DNA from: Chloroflexi bacterium RBG_16_72_14
GTDB taxonomy: Bacteria > Chloroflexota > Limnocylindria > Limnocylindrales > CSP1-4
Assembly (NCBI GenBank): GCA_001797035.1
Contig: MGOE01000056.1
Location: forward strand, 6,584 to 11,926
Direction: 5' to 3'
DNA: 5,343 bases
A program made the translations under genes and the position numbers. Numbering within the stretch: position 1 is the first letter of the stretch; every line of letters starts with the position of its first letter. The notes under the pieces are model-generated. The model did not search any database, was not told where the DNA came from, and saw nothing but the letters and a program-made list of their open reading frames with translations. This document shows positions 1 through 5,116 of the stretch, in pieces.

Positions 1-779
1 GCCACGGACTGGTCGCCGGCCAGGCGCTCCACCATGTGCCCCAGGACGTGCAGGCCACCGGGCTCCGTGTCGTTGTTGAGCAGCAGGACCAGCTCGCCGT
101 TGGCCACCGCGATCGCCTGGTTGTTGGCCTGCGAGAACGAGCGGTTGACATCGTTCGAGATCAGGCGCAGGGGGAACCTGGGCTCGAGGCCGCGCAGCCA
201 GGCCACCGTCCCGTCACGTGAGGCGTTGTCCACGACGATCAGCTCGAGGTCGCGGTACGCGAGGGCCTCCAGCGAGGGGATGAGCCGCTGGAGGTGGCCG
301 AGCCCGTCGCGCGTGAGCACGACGACCGAGACGAGCGGCCCGGTCGTGGTGGCGCAGGGTCGCAGGGCCGCCTCCAGCCGCTCGCGGACGGCGGCCTCCT
401 CGGCCGGTGTCGCCCGCAGCCGGTGGCGGAGCTCGGCGTCGCGCGCGGGCAGCGCCAGGTGGCTGAGCTCCCGCAGCCGCGACCGGCCTCGTCGTGCGGC
501 ATTGCGGGCGGCGACGATGACGCTGCTCGCGGCGAGCCCCGCCCGGACCACGCGCCGGCGCTGCAGCGCGGCCAGGTCGTTTGACGTCCGCGACAGCTCC
601 GTCCTCGTGGCCCGGAGCTCCTCGGACAGGGCGGCGATCCGCTCCGACCGCTGGGCCAGCTCCTCCTTCGCGCGTCGCAGCTCGGCCGCGACCGGGTCCT
701 CCGCCGGCGGCACGAGGTCGCCGGGATCCCGCCCCGGGCCGGCCTCCTCGCCGCCCGGCGGGTGTCCCTCGTGCGTCAC
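1..779 (-). CDS. Family 2 glycosyltransferase with N-terminal coiled coil (3' end outside window)
   Basis: Predicted glycosyltransferase that moves a sugar from a nucleotide-sugar donor onto a polysaccharide or lipid-linked acceptor at the cytoplasmic face of the membrane. About 259 codons are present; the C-terminus lies beyond the left edge. The GT-A fold starts near residue 148 with PLVSVVVLTRDG, followed by the nucleotide-binding LIVVDNASRDGT (D184), FSQANNQAI and the metal-binding DXD-like LLLNNDTEP (NND, residues 235-237). This pattern is typical of COG1216, the rhamnosyltransferase-like GT2 enzymes. Residues 34-69 carry L/I at exact seven-residue spacing (34, 41, 48, 55, 62, 69), indicating a coiled coil. 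A short hydrophobic stretch follows at about 80-91, too broken to call a membrane helix. The GTG at 779-777 is chosen because it lies 10 bases after the upstream dehydrogenase stop; the ribosome binding site is weak (GAGCGGG). Acceptor and donor cannot be read from the sequence. Confidence 0.9.
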   Translation of the reverse strand, partial: MTHEGHPPGGEEAGPGRDPGDLVPPAEDPVAAELRRAKEELAQRSERIAALSEELRATRTELSRTSNDLAALQRRRVVRAGLAASSVIVAARNAARRGRSRLRELSHLALPARDAELRHRLRATPAEEAAVRERLEAALRPCATTTGPLVSVVVLTRDGLGHLQRLIPSLEALAYRDLELIVVDNASRDGTVAWLRGLEPRFPLRLISNDVNRSFSQANNQAIAVANGELVLLLNNDTEPGGLHVLGHMVERLAGDQSV

Positions 780-789
780 CGGGACCCGC

Positions 790-2100
790 TCACGCGGCCC
801 CGACGTCCGACCAGCCGGCACCGAGCCGGAGCACCTGGCGCGGGCGGACCGCGCGGCCGGCCGAGCTGTTGACCGTGTCCACGACCAGGTCCGCCTGCCC
901 GTACACGTGCTCCCAGTCGACCGCGTGGTGCGCGGTCACCACGAGGATCGCGTCCGCCCAGTGGAGCAGCGAGTCCAGGCCGACACCCGCATGGTCGCGA
1001 CCCGCGTCGTCGCGGAAGCGCTCGACGTGCGGGTCGTGGTAGCGGACCTCCGCCCCGCGCTCGGCGAGGCCCGCCAGCACCGCGCCGGCCGGCGAGTTGC
1101 GCGCGTCCTGGACGTCCGGCTTGAACGCCACGCCGATCACCCCCACCCGGGCGCCCTTGAGCGACCGCGAGCGGTCGTTGAGCGCCTCGGCGGTGAGCTC
1201 CACGACGTGCCGCGGCATCGCGAAGTTGATGTCGCCGGCGAGCTCGATGAACCGGTCGGTGAAGTCGAACTCGCGTGCCCGCCAGGCCAGGTAATACGGG
1301 TCCACGGGGATGCAGTGGCCGCCCACGCCGGGGCCGGGCGTGAACTTCATGAACCCGAACGGCTTGGTGGCCGCGGCGTCGATGACCTCCCACACGTCGA
1401 GGCCCATCCGCTCGCACAGCAGCGCCAGGTTGTTGACGAAGGCGATGTTGATGTTGCGGAACGTGTTCTCGAGCAGCTTCGCCATCTCGGCGGCGTCGGG
1501 GCATGACATCTCCACGACCCGGTCGTTGATCCGCCGCAGCAGCGTCGCGGCGCGGGTCGTCGCCGCGGGGGTCGAGCCGCCGACCAGGCGCGGCACCCCC
1601 TTGCCGGAGCTCGCCGGGTCGCCGGGGTTGACGCGCTCGGGCGCGAAGGCGAGATCGAAGTCGGCGCCCGCCCGCAGTCCGGTCTCCTCGAGCACGGCAC
1701 CGAAGGGCCCGGTGGTCGTGCCGGGGAAGGTCGTGGACTGGAGGACGACCAGCTGGCCGGCGCGCAGGTGGTCGCGGATGAACCGCGCCGCGGCCAGCAC
1801 GGGCTCGAGGTCCGGGTCCTTGGTGCCCGTGATCGGCGTGGGCACGCATACGAAGATCGCGGCCGCCTCCTCGACCCGGGCGACGTCGGCGCCCACGACG
1901 CGGAAGCTGCCGTCAAGGGCGGCGGACAGCCGCTCGTCCGTGATGTCGTCGATCGGCGAGTGGCGGTCGTTGAGCTCGGCCACGCGCCGCGGCGACCCGT
2001 CCACGCCTTCGACGTCCAGGCCGGCCTCGGCAAACGCGATGGCAAGCGGCAGGCCGACATAACCGAGGCCGATGACGGCCACGCGGGAATCCTGAGTCAT
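790..2100 (-). CDS. Nucleotide-sugar dehydrogenase (UDP-N-acetylhexosamine 6-dehydrogenase, WbpA/TviB-like)
   Basis: Predicted cytosolic NAD-dependent enzyme that oxidises C6 of a UDP-hexose or UDP-N-acetylhexosamine to the uronic acid in two steps. The 436-residue length is normal for the family. Visible motifs: Rossmann VAVIGLGYVGLPLA (G11, G13, G16); CVPTP (85-89); QSTTFPGTT (121-129); ERVNPGD (155-161); conserved Lys208 in EMAKLLENTFRN; catalytic Cys263 in GPGVGGHCIPVDPYYL; and the C-terminal UDP-binding domain opening with GVAFKPDVQDARNSP (323-337). The KFTPGPGVGGHCIPVDPYYL form resembles WbpA/TviB (UDP-GlcNAc/GalNAc dehydrogenases) more than the classical UDP-glucose Ugd, but substrate is inferred, so no symbol is given. 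The frame stays open upstream to 2343, but ATG 2100-2098 lies five residues before the Rossmann strand and is preferred. It is followed 10 bases later by the glycosyltransferase, presumably in one transcript. Confidence 0.95.
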   Translation of the reverse strand: MTQDSRVAVIGLGYVGLPLAIAFAEAGLDVEGVDGSPRRVAELNDRHSPIDDITDERLSAALDGSFRVVGADVARVEEAAAIFVCVPTPITGTKDPDLEPVLAAARFIRDHLRAGQLVVLQSTTFPGTTTGPFGAVLEETGLRAGADFDLAFAPERVNPGDPASSGKGVPRLVGGSTPAATTRAATLLRRINDRVVEMSCPDAAEMAKLLENTFRNINIAFVNNLALLCERMGLDVWEVIDAAATKPFGFMKFTPGPGVGGHCIPVDPYYLAWRAREFDFTDRFIELAGDINFAMPRHVVELTAEALNDRSRSLKGARVGVIGVAFKPDVQDARNSPAGAVLAGLAERGAEVRYHDPHVERFRDDAGRDHAGVGLDSLLHWADAILVVTAHHAVDWEHVYGQADLVVDTVNSSAGRAVRPRQVLRLGAGWSDVGAA

Positions 2101-2107
2101 GGCCGTC

Positions 2108-2135
2108 AGGATAGTCCACGTGGCGCCCTGGTCAG
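2108..2135 (-). promoter_or_regulatory. Candidate leaderless promoter of the dehydrogenase gene
   Basis: Read on the minus strand, CTGACC (2135-2130) and TATCCT (2113-2108) form 4/6 matches to the -35 and -10 consensus with a 16-base spacer. TATCCT also fits the actinobacterial TAnnnT form. Only seven bases separate the -10 box from the ATG at 2100, so the transcript would begin at or next to the start codon. No Shine-Dalgarno sequence is visible in front of that ATG, which agrees with a leaderless mRNA. The spacer contains the 8-base palindrome CCACGTGG (2116-2123). This is a motif match only. Confidence 0.4.
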
Positions 2136-2161
2136 GTAGCGTTGCCGCGATCACGCCGCCC

Positions 2162-2165
2162 GAGG
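2162..2165 (+). promoter_or_regulatory. Ribosome binding site of the small acidic protein gene
   Basis: GAGG ends eight bases before ATG 2174. It decides the start: the frame is open from an ATG at 2099, but that one sits on the dehydrogenase start codon and has no Shine-Dalgarno sequence. Confidence 0.6.
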
Positions 2166-2173
2166 TACCCGCG

Positions 2174-2539
2174 ATGACCACCGAGCCCGCGACGCTCGCG
2201 GAGCTGTTCCGCTCGCTGGAGCTGACCCTCACCGTCCGTGCCGCCGCCGACGAGGACGAGGCGTGGGCGTGCACCCTCAGCCGCCCGGACGGCCGGAGCT
2301 TCGAGATCGAGTCCGTCTCGTTCTTCGACGTGGACCCGGACACGGGCGACGAGTGGATCGTGGAGCCGGGCCCGACGCGCGTGCTCGGGGTGCTCGCCGG
2401 TGGCGACGTCGAGACCGAGGACGAGGCCGGCGAGGGCGCCGCCGGCGACGCCGAGGCTGCGGCCCGCGCATTCCTCGGCGACGAGGCCTACGAGCTGCTG
2501 CTCCGCCTCGACGAGGAGGAGCTGGGCCGGGACAACTAG
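2174..2539 (+). CDS. Small, highly acidic hypothetical protein
   Basis: Not recognised. The 121-residue product has about 32 Asp/Glu, about 8 Arg and no Lys, giving a strongly negative net charge of about -24. It has no signal peptide, membrane segment or Cys-rich motif, so it is probably cytosolic. The N-terminal half (about 5-75) looks folded, with alternating hydrophobic stretches (LFRSLELTLTV, AWACTLSRPDGRSFEIE, SVSFFDV, WIVEPGPTRVLGVL). An acidic, Ala/Gly-rich linker (about 76-95) follows, then an amphipathic helix-like end (AFLGDEAYELLLRLDEEEL). G/C-rich third codon positions and a good ribosome binding site support a real gene. It is transcribed away from the dehydrogenase, and the hairpin array begins just after its TAG stop. 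A link to polysaccharide synthesis is not shown; it may be an unrelated housekeeping gene caught between two parts of the cluster. Confidence 0.75.
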   Translation: MTTEPATLAELFRSLELTLTVRAAADEDEAWACTLSRPDGRSFEIESVSFFDVDPDTGDEWIVEPGPTRVLGVLAGGDVETEDEAGEGAAGDAEAAARAFLGDEAYELLLRLDEEELGRDN

Positions 2540-2543
2540 CCCT

Positions 2544-2579
2544 GCCGGGCCCGGCGGACGGCCGGCGGCCGGGGACATG
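2544..2579 (+). repeat. GC-rich direct repeat, copy 1 (left flank of hairpin array)
   Basis: Begins with the perfect 12-base palindrome GCCGGGCCCGGC five bases after the stop of the acidic-protein gene. It contains the 19-base string CGGCGGACGGCCGGCGGCC (2552-2570), found again exactly at 2764-2782, and ends in a G-run plus CATG, as copy 2 does. It is therefore a direct repeat on either side of the hairpin array. The opening palindrome has no T-run after it, so it is not a standard terminator. Confidence 0.7.
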
Positions 2580-2607
2580 CCTGCCTGGCAGGCGTCCGGA
2601 TGAGCAT

Positions 2608-2646
2608 CTTCGCGATTCGGCCTGTCCGGCAGGCAGAACCGCGAAG
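2608..2646. repeat. Long imperfect hairpin (array dyad 2)
   Basis: A 39-base stem-loop. CTTCGCG (2608-2614) pairs with CGCGAAG (2640-2646), TTC (2616-2618) with GAA (2636-2638), and GCCTG with CAGGC around the loop TCCGG. The stem segments are separated by symmetrical single mismatches (A/C and G/A). Stem sequence outside the core differs from the other dyads yet still pairs, suggesting that folding is preserved. Confidence 0.7.
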
Positions 2647-2665
2647 GACCCGGCGCATGTCCGCG

Positions 2666-2693
2666 ATCCTGCCTGTTGAGCAGGCACGAGGAT
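2666..2693. repeat. Hairpin (array dyad 3)
   Basis: ATCC (2666-2669) pairs with GGAT (2690-2693) and TGCCTG (2670-2675) with CAGGCA (2681-2686) around the loop TTGAG, leaving a three-base bulge CGA. A competing hairpin, GGATGG (2690-2695) with CCATCC (2701-2706) and loop GATCT, overlaps its right arm, so the two are mutually exclusive. Confidence 0.6.
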
Positions 2694-2745
2694 GGGATCT
2701 CCATCCGGACGCCTGCTGGGCAGGCGGGCGGGGCCAGGGCCAGGT

Positions 2746-2792
2746 GCCGGGCCGGCGGACGGCCGGCGGACGGCCGGCGGCCTGGGGGCATG
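2746..2792 (+). repeat. GC-rich direct repeat, copy 2, with 11-base tandem units
   Basis: Right-hand counterpart of the repeat at 2544-2579. It holds 2.5 tandem copies of the 11-base unit CGGCGGACGGC (2753-2780), against 1.5 copies on the left, and ends with a G-run and CATG. One copy therefore gained or lost an 11-base unit, as expected of slippage. Confidence 0.7.
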
Positions 2793-2809
2793 GCCGGCCG
2801 GTCGACGCG

Positions 2810-2818
2810 TGCCATAAT
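2810..2818 (+). promoter_or_regulatory. Extended -10 promoter of the gmd-neuB operon
   Basis: TGC-CATAAT: an extended -10 TGn followed by a hexamer matching TATAAT at five of six positions. It is the only A/T-rich hexamer in an extremely GC-rich gap. No clear -35 box stands 16-18 bases upstream, which is acceptable for extended -10 promoters. Transcription would start near 2825, giving a leader of about 65 bases before the GTG at 2890. The hairpin array lies upstream of this site, so it is not in the leader made from this promoter. Confidence 0.55.
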
Positions 2819-2849
2819 CCAGACCCGGACGGGCGCCCGCCCTCCCCCG

Positions 2850-2869
2850 GTCCCGATGGCTGCCGGGAC
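2850..2869 (+). other. Leader hairpin upstream of gmd
   Basis: GTCCCG (2850-2855) and CGGGAC (2864-2869) form a 6-bp stem with an 8-base loop in the predicted gmd leader, ending 11 bases before the Shine-Dalgarno sequence. No T-run follows, so it is not a terminator. A role in mRNA stability or translation is possible but not shown; at this G+C content a 6-bp stem can arise by chance. Confidence 0.35.
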
Positions 2870-2880
2870 GCCGCTACCGC

Positions 2881-2885
2881 AGGAG
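2881..2885 (+). promoter_or_regulatory. Ribosome binding site for the GTG start of gmd
   Basis: AGGAG followed by CCGC and then GTG (2890). The four-base spacing is short but usable. It selects the GTG, and the protein reaches the first Rossmann glycine at residue 10, as expected for Gmd. Confidence 0.65.
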
Positions 2886-2889
2886 CCGC

Positions 2890-3978
2890 GTGGCAACCAG
2901 GACCGCTCTCATCACCGGCATCACGGGCCAGGACGGCGCCTATCTCGCGGAGCTGCTGCTGGCCAAGGGCTACATCGTCCACGGCATCAAGCGCCGCTCG
3001 TCGATGTTCAACACGGCGCGGATCGACCACCTGTACCAGGATCCGCACGAGCCGGACCGCCGGATGATCCTCCACTACGGCGACCTGACCGACTCCAGCA
3101 GCCTGCTGCGGATCGTGAACGAGGTCCAGCCCGACGAGCTGTACAACCTGGCCGCCCAGAGCCACGTCCAGGTCTCGTTCGAGGAGCCGGAGTACACGGC
3201 CAACTCCGACGCCCTGGGGGCGCTGCGCCTGCTCGAGGCCATCCGCATCCTGCGCATGACCGACCGGGTCCGCTTCTACCAGGCGTCCACCTCCGAGCTC
3301 TACGGCCAGGTCCAGGCGACACCCCAGAGCGAGGCCACGCCGTTCTACCCGCGCTCGCCGTACGCCGTCGCCAAGCTCTATGCACACTGGATCACGGTGA
3401 ACTACCGCGAGTCGTACGGGCTGTTCGCGTGCAACGGCATCCTGTTCAACCACGAGTCGCCGATCCGTGGCGAGACCTTCGTGTCGCGCAAGATCACGCG
3501 GGCGCTGGCCCGGATCAAGGTCGGCCTCCAGGACTGCCTGTACCTGGGCAACGTCAACGTCAAGCGGGACTGGGGCCACGCGCGCGACTACGTGGAGGCG
3601 CAGTGGCGGATCCTGCAGCAGGACGCGCCGGACGACTACGTGATCGCCACCGGCGTCCAGCGATCCGTGCGCGACTTCGTGGCCGCGGTCGCGGGCGAGC
3701 TGGCGATGGACATCCACTGGGAGGGCACCGGCCTCGACGAGGTCGGGATCGACGGCGACGGCCGGGTCGTGATCCGGATCGACCCCCGCTACTTCCGGCC
3801 GACCGAAGTGGAGACGCTGGTCGGCGACGCGCGCCGCGCCCGGGAGAAGTTGGGCTGGGTCCCGACCACCAGCTTCGAGGCCCTGGTCGCCGAGATGGTG
3901 CGCGAGGACCTCAAGACCGCCGAGCGCGACAGCCTGGTGAAGCGCCACGGCTACGTCGCGCACGACTACCACGAGTGA
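2890..3978 (+). CDS. gmd: GDP-mannose 4,6-dehydratase
   Basis: Cytosolic NADP-dependent extended-SDR enzyme that converts GDP-D-mannose to GDP-4-keto-6-deoxy-D-mannose, the branch point to GDP-L-fucose, GDP-D-rhamnose, GDP-perosamine and related sugars. The 362 residues match the usual length and cover the whole protein. Visible: cofactor motif ALITGITGQDGAYLAELL (G10, G13, G16); HGIKRRSSMFNTARIDHLY, the conserved RRSS loop for NADP and subunit contact; GDLTDSSSL (64-72); NLAAQSHV (86-93); the catalytic set T134 and E136 in QASTSELYGQVQ with Y158 and K162 in SPYAVAKLYAHW; FNHESPIRGETFVSRKIT (186-203); KRDWGHARDYVEAQW (225-239); and PRYFRPTEVETL (299-310). No key residue is missing. It begins with GTG and is the first gene after the extended -10 promoter; neuB follows 64 bases later on the same strand. 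The reductase or aminotransferase that would decide the final sugar is not in the window. Confidence 0.97.
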   Translation: MATRTALITGITGQDGAYLAELLLAKGYIVHGIKRRSSMFNTARIDHLYQDPHEPDRRMILHYGDLTDSSSLLRIVNEVQPDELYNLAAQSHVQVSFEEPEYTANSDALGALRLLEAIRILRMTDRVRFYQASTSELYGQVQATPQSEATPFYPRSPYAVAKLYAHWITVNYRESYGLFACNGILFNHESPIRGETFVSRKITRALARIKVGLQDCLYLGNVNVKRDWGHARDYVEAQWRILQQDAPDDYVIATGVQRSVRDFVAAVAGELAMDIHWEGTGLDEVGIDGDGRVVIRIDPRYFRPTEVETLVGDARRAREKLGWVPTTSFEALVAEMVREDLKTAERDSLVKRHGYVAHDYHE

Positions 3979-4030
3979 GGGACCGGCCCACGGAGACCCG
4001 CGACCCGGTGCGCGGCCCGCGGCCAGCCCC

Positions 4031-4036
4031 AAGGAG
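4031..4036 (+). promoter_or_regulatory. Strong ribosome binding site of the neuB-like gene
   Basis: AAGGAG, six bases before ATG 4043: the best Shine-Dalgarno sequence in the window. The 64-base gap after gmd (3979-4042) shows no promoter or terminator, so co-transcription with gmd is likely. Confidence 0.75.
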
Positions 4037-4042
4037 TGACCG

Positions 4043-5116
4043 ATGATCCCGGAGATCCGGATCGGCAATGCGGTCGTCCGCGACGGCGGCTCGCCGTTCG
4101 TCATCGCCGAGATCGGCGTCAACCACAACGGCGACCTGGACCTCGCCCGGCGGATGGTCATCGCCGCCCGCGATGCCGGCGCGGACTGCGCGAAGTTCCA
4201 GACGTTCCGCGCCGAGCGCGTCGCGACCCTGGCCGCCCCGAAGGCGCGCTACCAGCTCCGGAGCACCAGCCCGGGCGAGACCCAGATCGAGATGCTCCGC
4301 GGCTTGGAGCTCGCCGAGGGGCACCACCGGGAGCTCATGCGGCTGTGCGACGAGGTCGGCGTCGTGTTCCTCTCCGCGCCGTACAGCGAGGAGGACCTCG
4401 CGTTCCTCGTGAGCCTCGGCGTGCGGGCGCTCAAGATCCCGTCCGCGCTGCTCGTGGAGCCGGCGATGATCCGGGCCGCCGCCAGGTCCGGGCTGCCGGT
4501 GATCGCCTCGACGGGCATGGCCACGCTGGCCGAGGTGGACGAGGCGGTGACCACCTTCCACGCGGCGGGTGGCCGCGACCTCGTGCTGCTCCAGTGCACG
4601 ACCGACTACCCGGCACCGGTCGGCGACGCGAACCTGCGCGCGATGCGCCTGATGCGCGAGGCGTTCGGGGTGCCCGTCGGGTACTCGGACCACACGCCGG
4701 GGACGGCGGCCATCGTCGCTGCGGTCGCGCTCGGCGCGTCGGTCCTGGAGAAGCACTTCACGACCGACCGGACGCTGCCCGGCCCCGACCAGGCGACCTC
4801 GTCGGATCCCGCCGAGTTCCGCGCCATGGCGGACGCCGCGCGGGACGCGTGGCGCGCGCTGGGCAGCGGGCGCAAGGAGCCCGCGCCGGCGGAGCTGCCG
4901 AACATCGTGGGCATGCGGCGCAGCCTCGTGGCCGGCGTCGACATCCCCGTGGGCACGGTCCTGGCGCCCGGCATGCTCGTCGCCAAGCGCCCGGCGACCG
5001 GGATCCCGCCGCGCGACCTGGACCGCGTCGTCGGGGCGCGGGCACGGGTCGCCATCGCGGCCGACACGATCCTCGAGTGGTGGATGCTCGACGTGGCCCC
5101 CGGTGGGCCCGCGTGA
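4043..5116 (+). CDS. neuB: NeuB-family nonulosonic acid synthase (sialic/legionaminic acid type)
   Basis: Predicted cytosolic enzyme that condenses phosphoenolpyruvate with a six-carbon N-acetylated amino sugar to form a nine-carbon 2-keto acid sugar (N-acetylneuraminate, legionaminate or similar). The 357 residues include both family domains. The TIM barrel (about 15-265) shows FVIAEIGVNHNGDLDLA, AKFQTF (50-55), FLSAPYSEEDL, KIPS (131-134), ASTGMAT (155-161), LLQCTTDYPAP (182-192), VGYSDHT with H217, and EKHFTTDRTLPGPD with H238; the two His match the family's metal ligands. A C-terminal SAF/antifreeze-like domain (about 288-350) carries RRSLVAGVDIPVGTVL and AKRPATGIPP, including the conserved Arg region that reaches the substrate of the partner subunit. 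Q250 stands where many relatives have His (GPDH). The pattern looks nearer NeuB/LegI than pseudaminate synthase, but the substrate is not proven. The symbol is given for the family. Confidence 0.92.
   Translation: MIPEIRIGNAVVRDGGSPFVIAEIGVNHNGDLDLARRMVIAARDAGADCAKFQTFRAERVATLAAPKARYQLRSTSPGETQIEMLRGLELAEGHHRELMRLCDEVGVVFLSAPYSEEDLAFLVSLGVRALKIPSALLVEPAMIRAAARSGLPVIASTGMATLAEVDEAVTTFHAAGGRDLVLLQCTTDYPAPVGDANLRAMRLMREAFGVPVGYSDHTPGTAAIVAAVALGASVLEKHFTTDRTLPGPDQATSSDPAEFRAMADAARDAWRALGSGRKEPAPAELPNIVGMRRSLVAGVDIPVGTVLAPGMLVAKRPATGIPPRDLDRVVGARARVAIAADTILEWWMLDVAPGGPA

Larger units (their letters stand above)
2578..2726. repeat. Inverted duplication of a two-hairpin unit (four GCCTG-N5-CAGGC dyads)
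   Basis: Four 15-base dyads GCCTG-N5-CAGGC lie at 2579-2593, 2620-2634, 2671-2685 and 2711-2725 (spacing 41, 51, 40). Loops differ (CCTGG, TCCGG, TTGAG, CTGGG) while the arms are invariant. Reading outward from about 2652, each half holds an inner hairpin, then CATCCGGAC, then an outer hairpin: GCAGGCGTCCGGATG (2588-2602) is the exact reverse complement of 2702-2716, and pairing extends to 2578/2726 with G-T wobbles. The two halves align over about 67 bases with one gap. The inner dyads also align as direct copies (25 of 32 bases at an offset of 51). The architecture resembles REP/BIME elements or a small MITE. No transposase, target-site duplication or coding sign is seen. Confidence 0.8.

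Noticed and set aside
34..1506. Long plus-strand open frame (490 codons) opposite the glycosyltransferase and dehydrogenase
   Set aside because: It is antisense to two genes with clear catalytic motifs. Its product is Arg/Ser/Ala-rich with no domain, typical of shadow frames in GC-rich DNA.
2116..2123. CCACGTGG as a defined operator
   Set aside because: An 8-base palindrome is expected by chance at this composition, and no regulator is encoded nearby; it is mentioned only as part of the promoter spacer.
2101..2343. Upstream extension of the dehydrogenase to a start at 2343
   Set aside because: It would add 81 residues without family similarity, lie antisense to the acidic-protein gene, and remove the divergent promoter region. 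ATG 2100 places the Rossmann motif at the usual distance from the N-terminus.
2544..2593. Rho-independent terminator after the acidic-protein gene
   Set aside because: GC-rich palindromes are present, but none is followed by a T-run. They may still slow or protect transcripts, which cannot be judged here.
2579..2725. CRISPR array
   Set aside because: The repeated core is only a 15-base dyad with variable centre, the units alternate in orientation, and the in-between sequences are related to each other rather than unique spacers.
2579..2725. Integron attC sites
   Set aside because: No R-box core sites (GTTRRRY / RYYYAAC) flank the dyads, and no integrase or gene cassette is seen.
2600..3067. 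Plus-strand frame starting inside the hairpin array (MSIFAIRPVRQAE...)
   Set aside because: The apparent peptide repeat (MSIFAIRPV / MSAILPV) is explained by the DNA repeat. The frame then runs out of frame into gmd and has no ribosome binding site.
2536..4161. Long minus-strand open frame (541 codons) opposite gmd and the repeat gap
   Set aside because: It is antisense to gmd, which has complete family motifs. Its composition is that of the complementary strand and it carries no domain.
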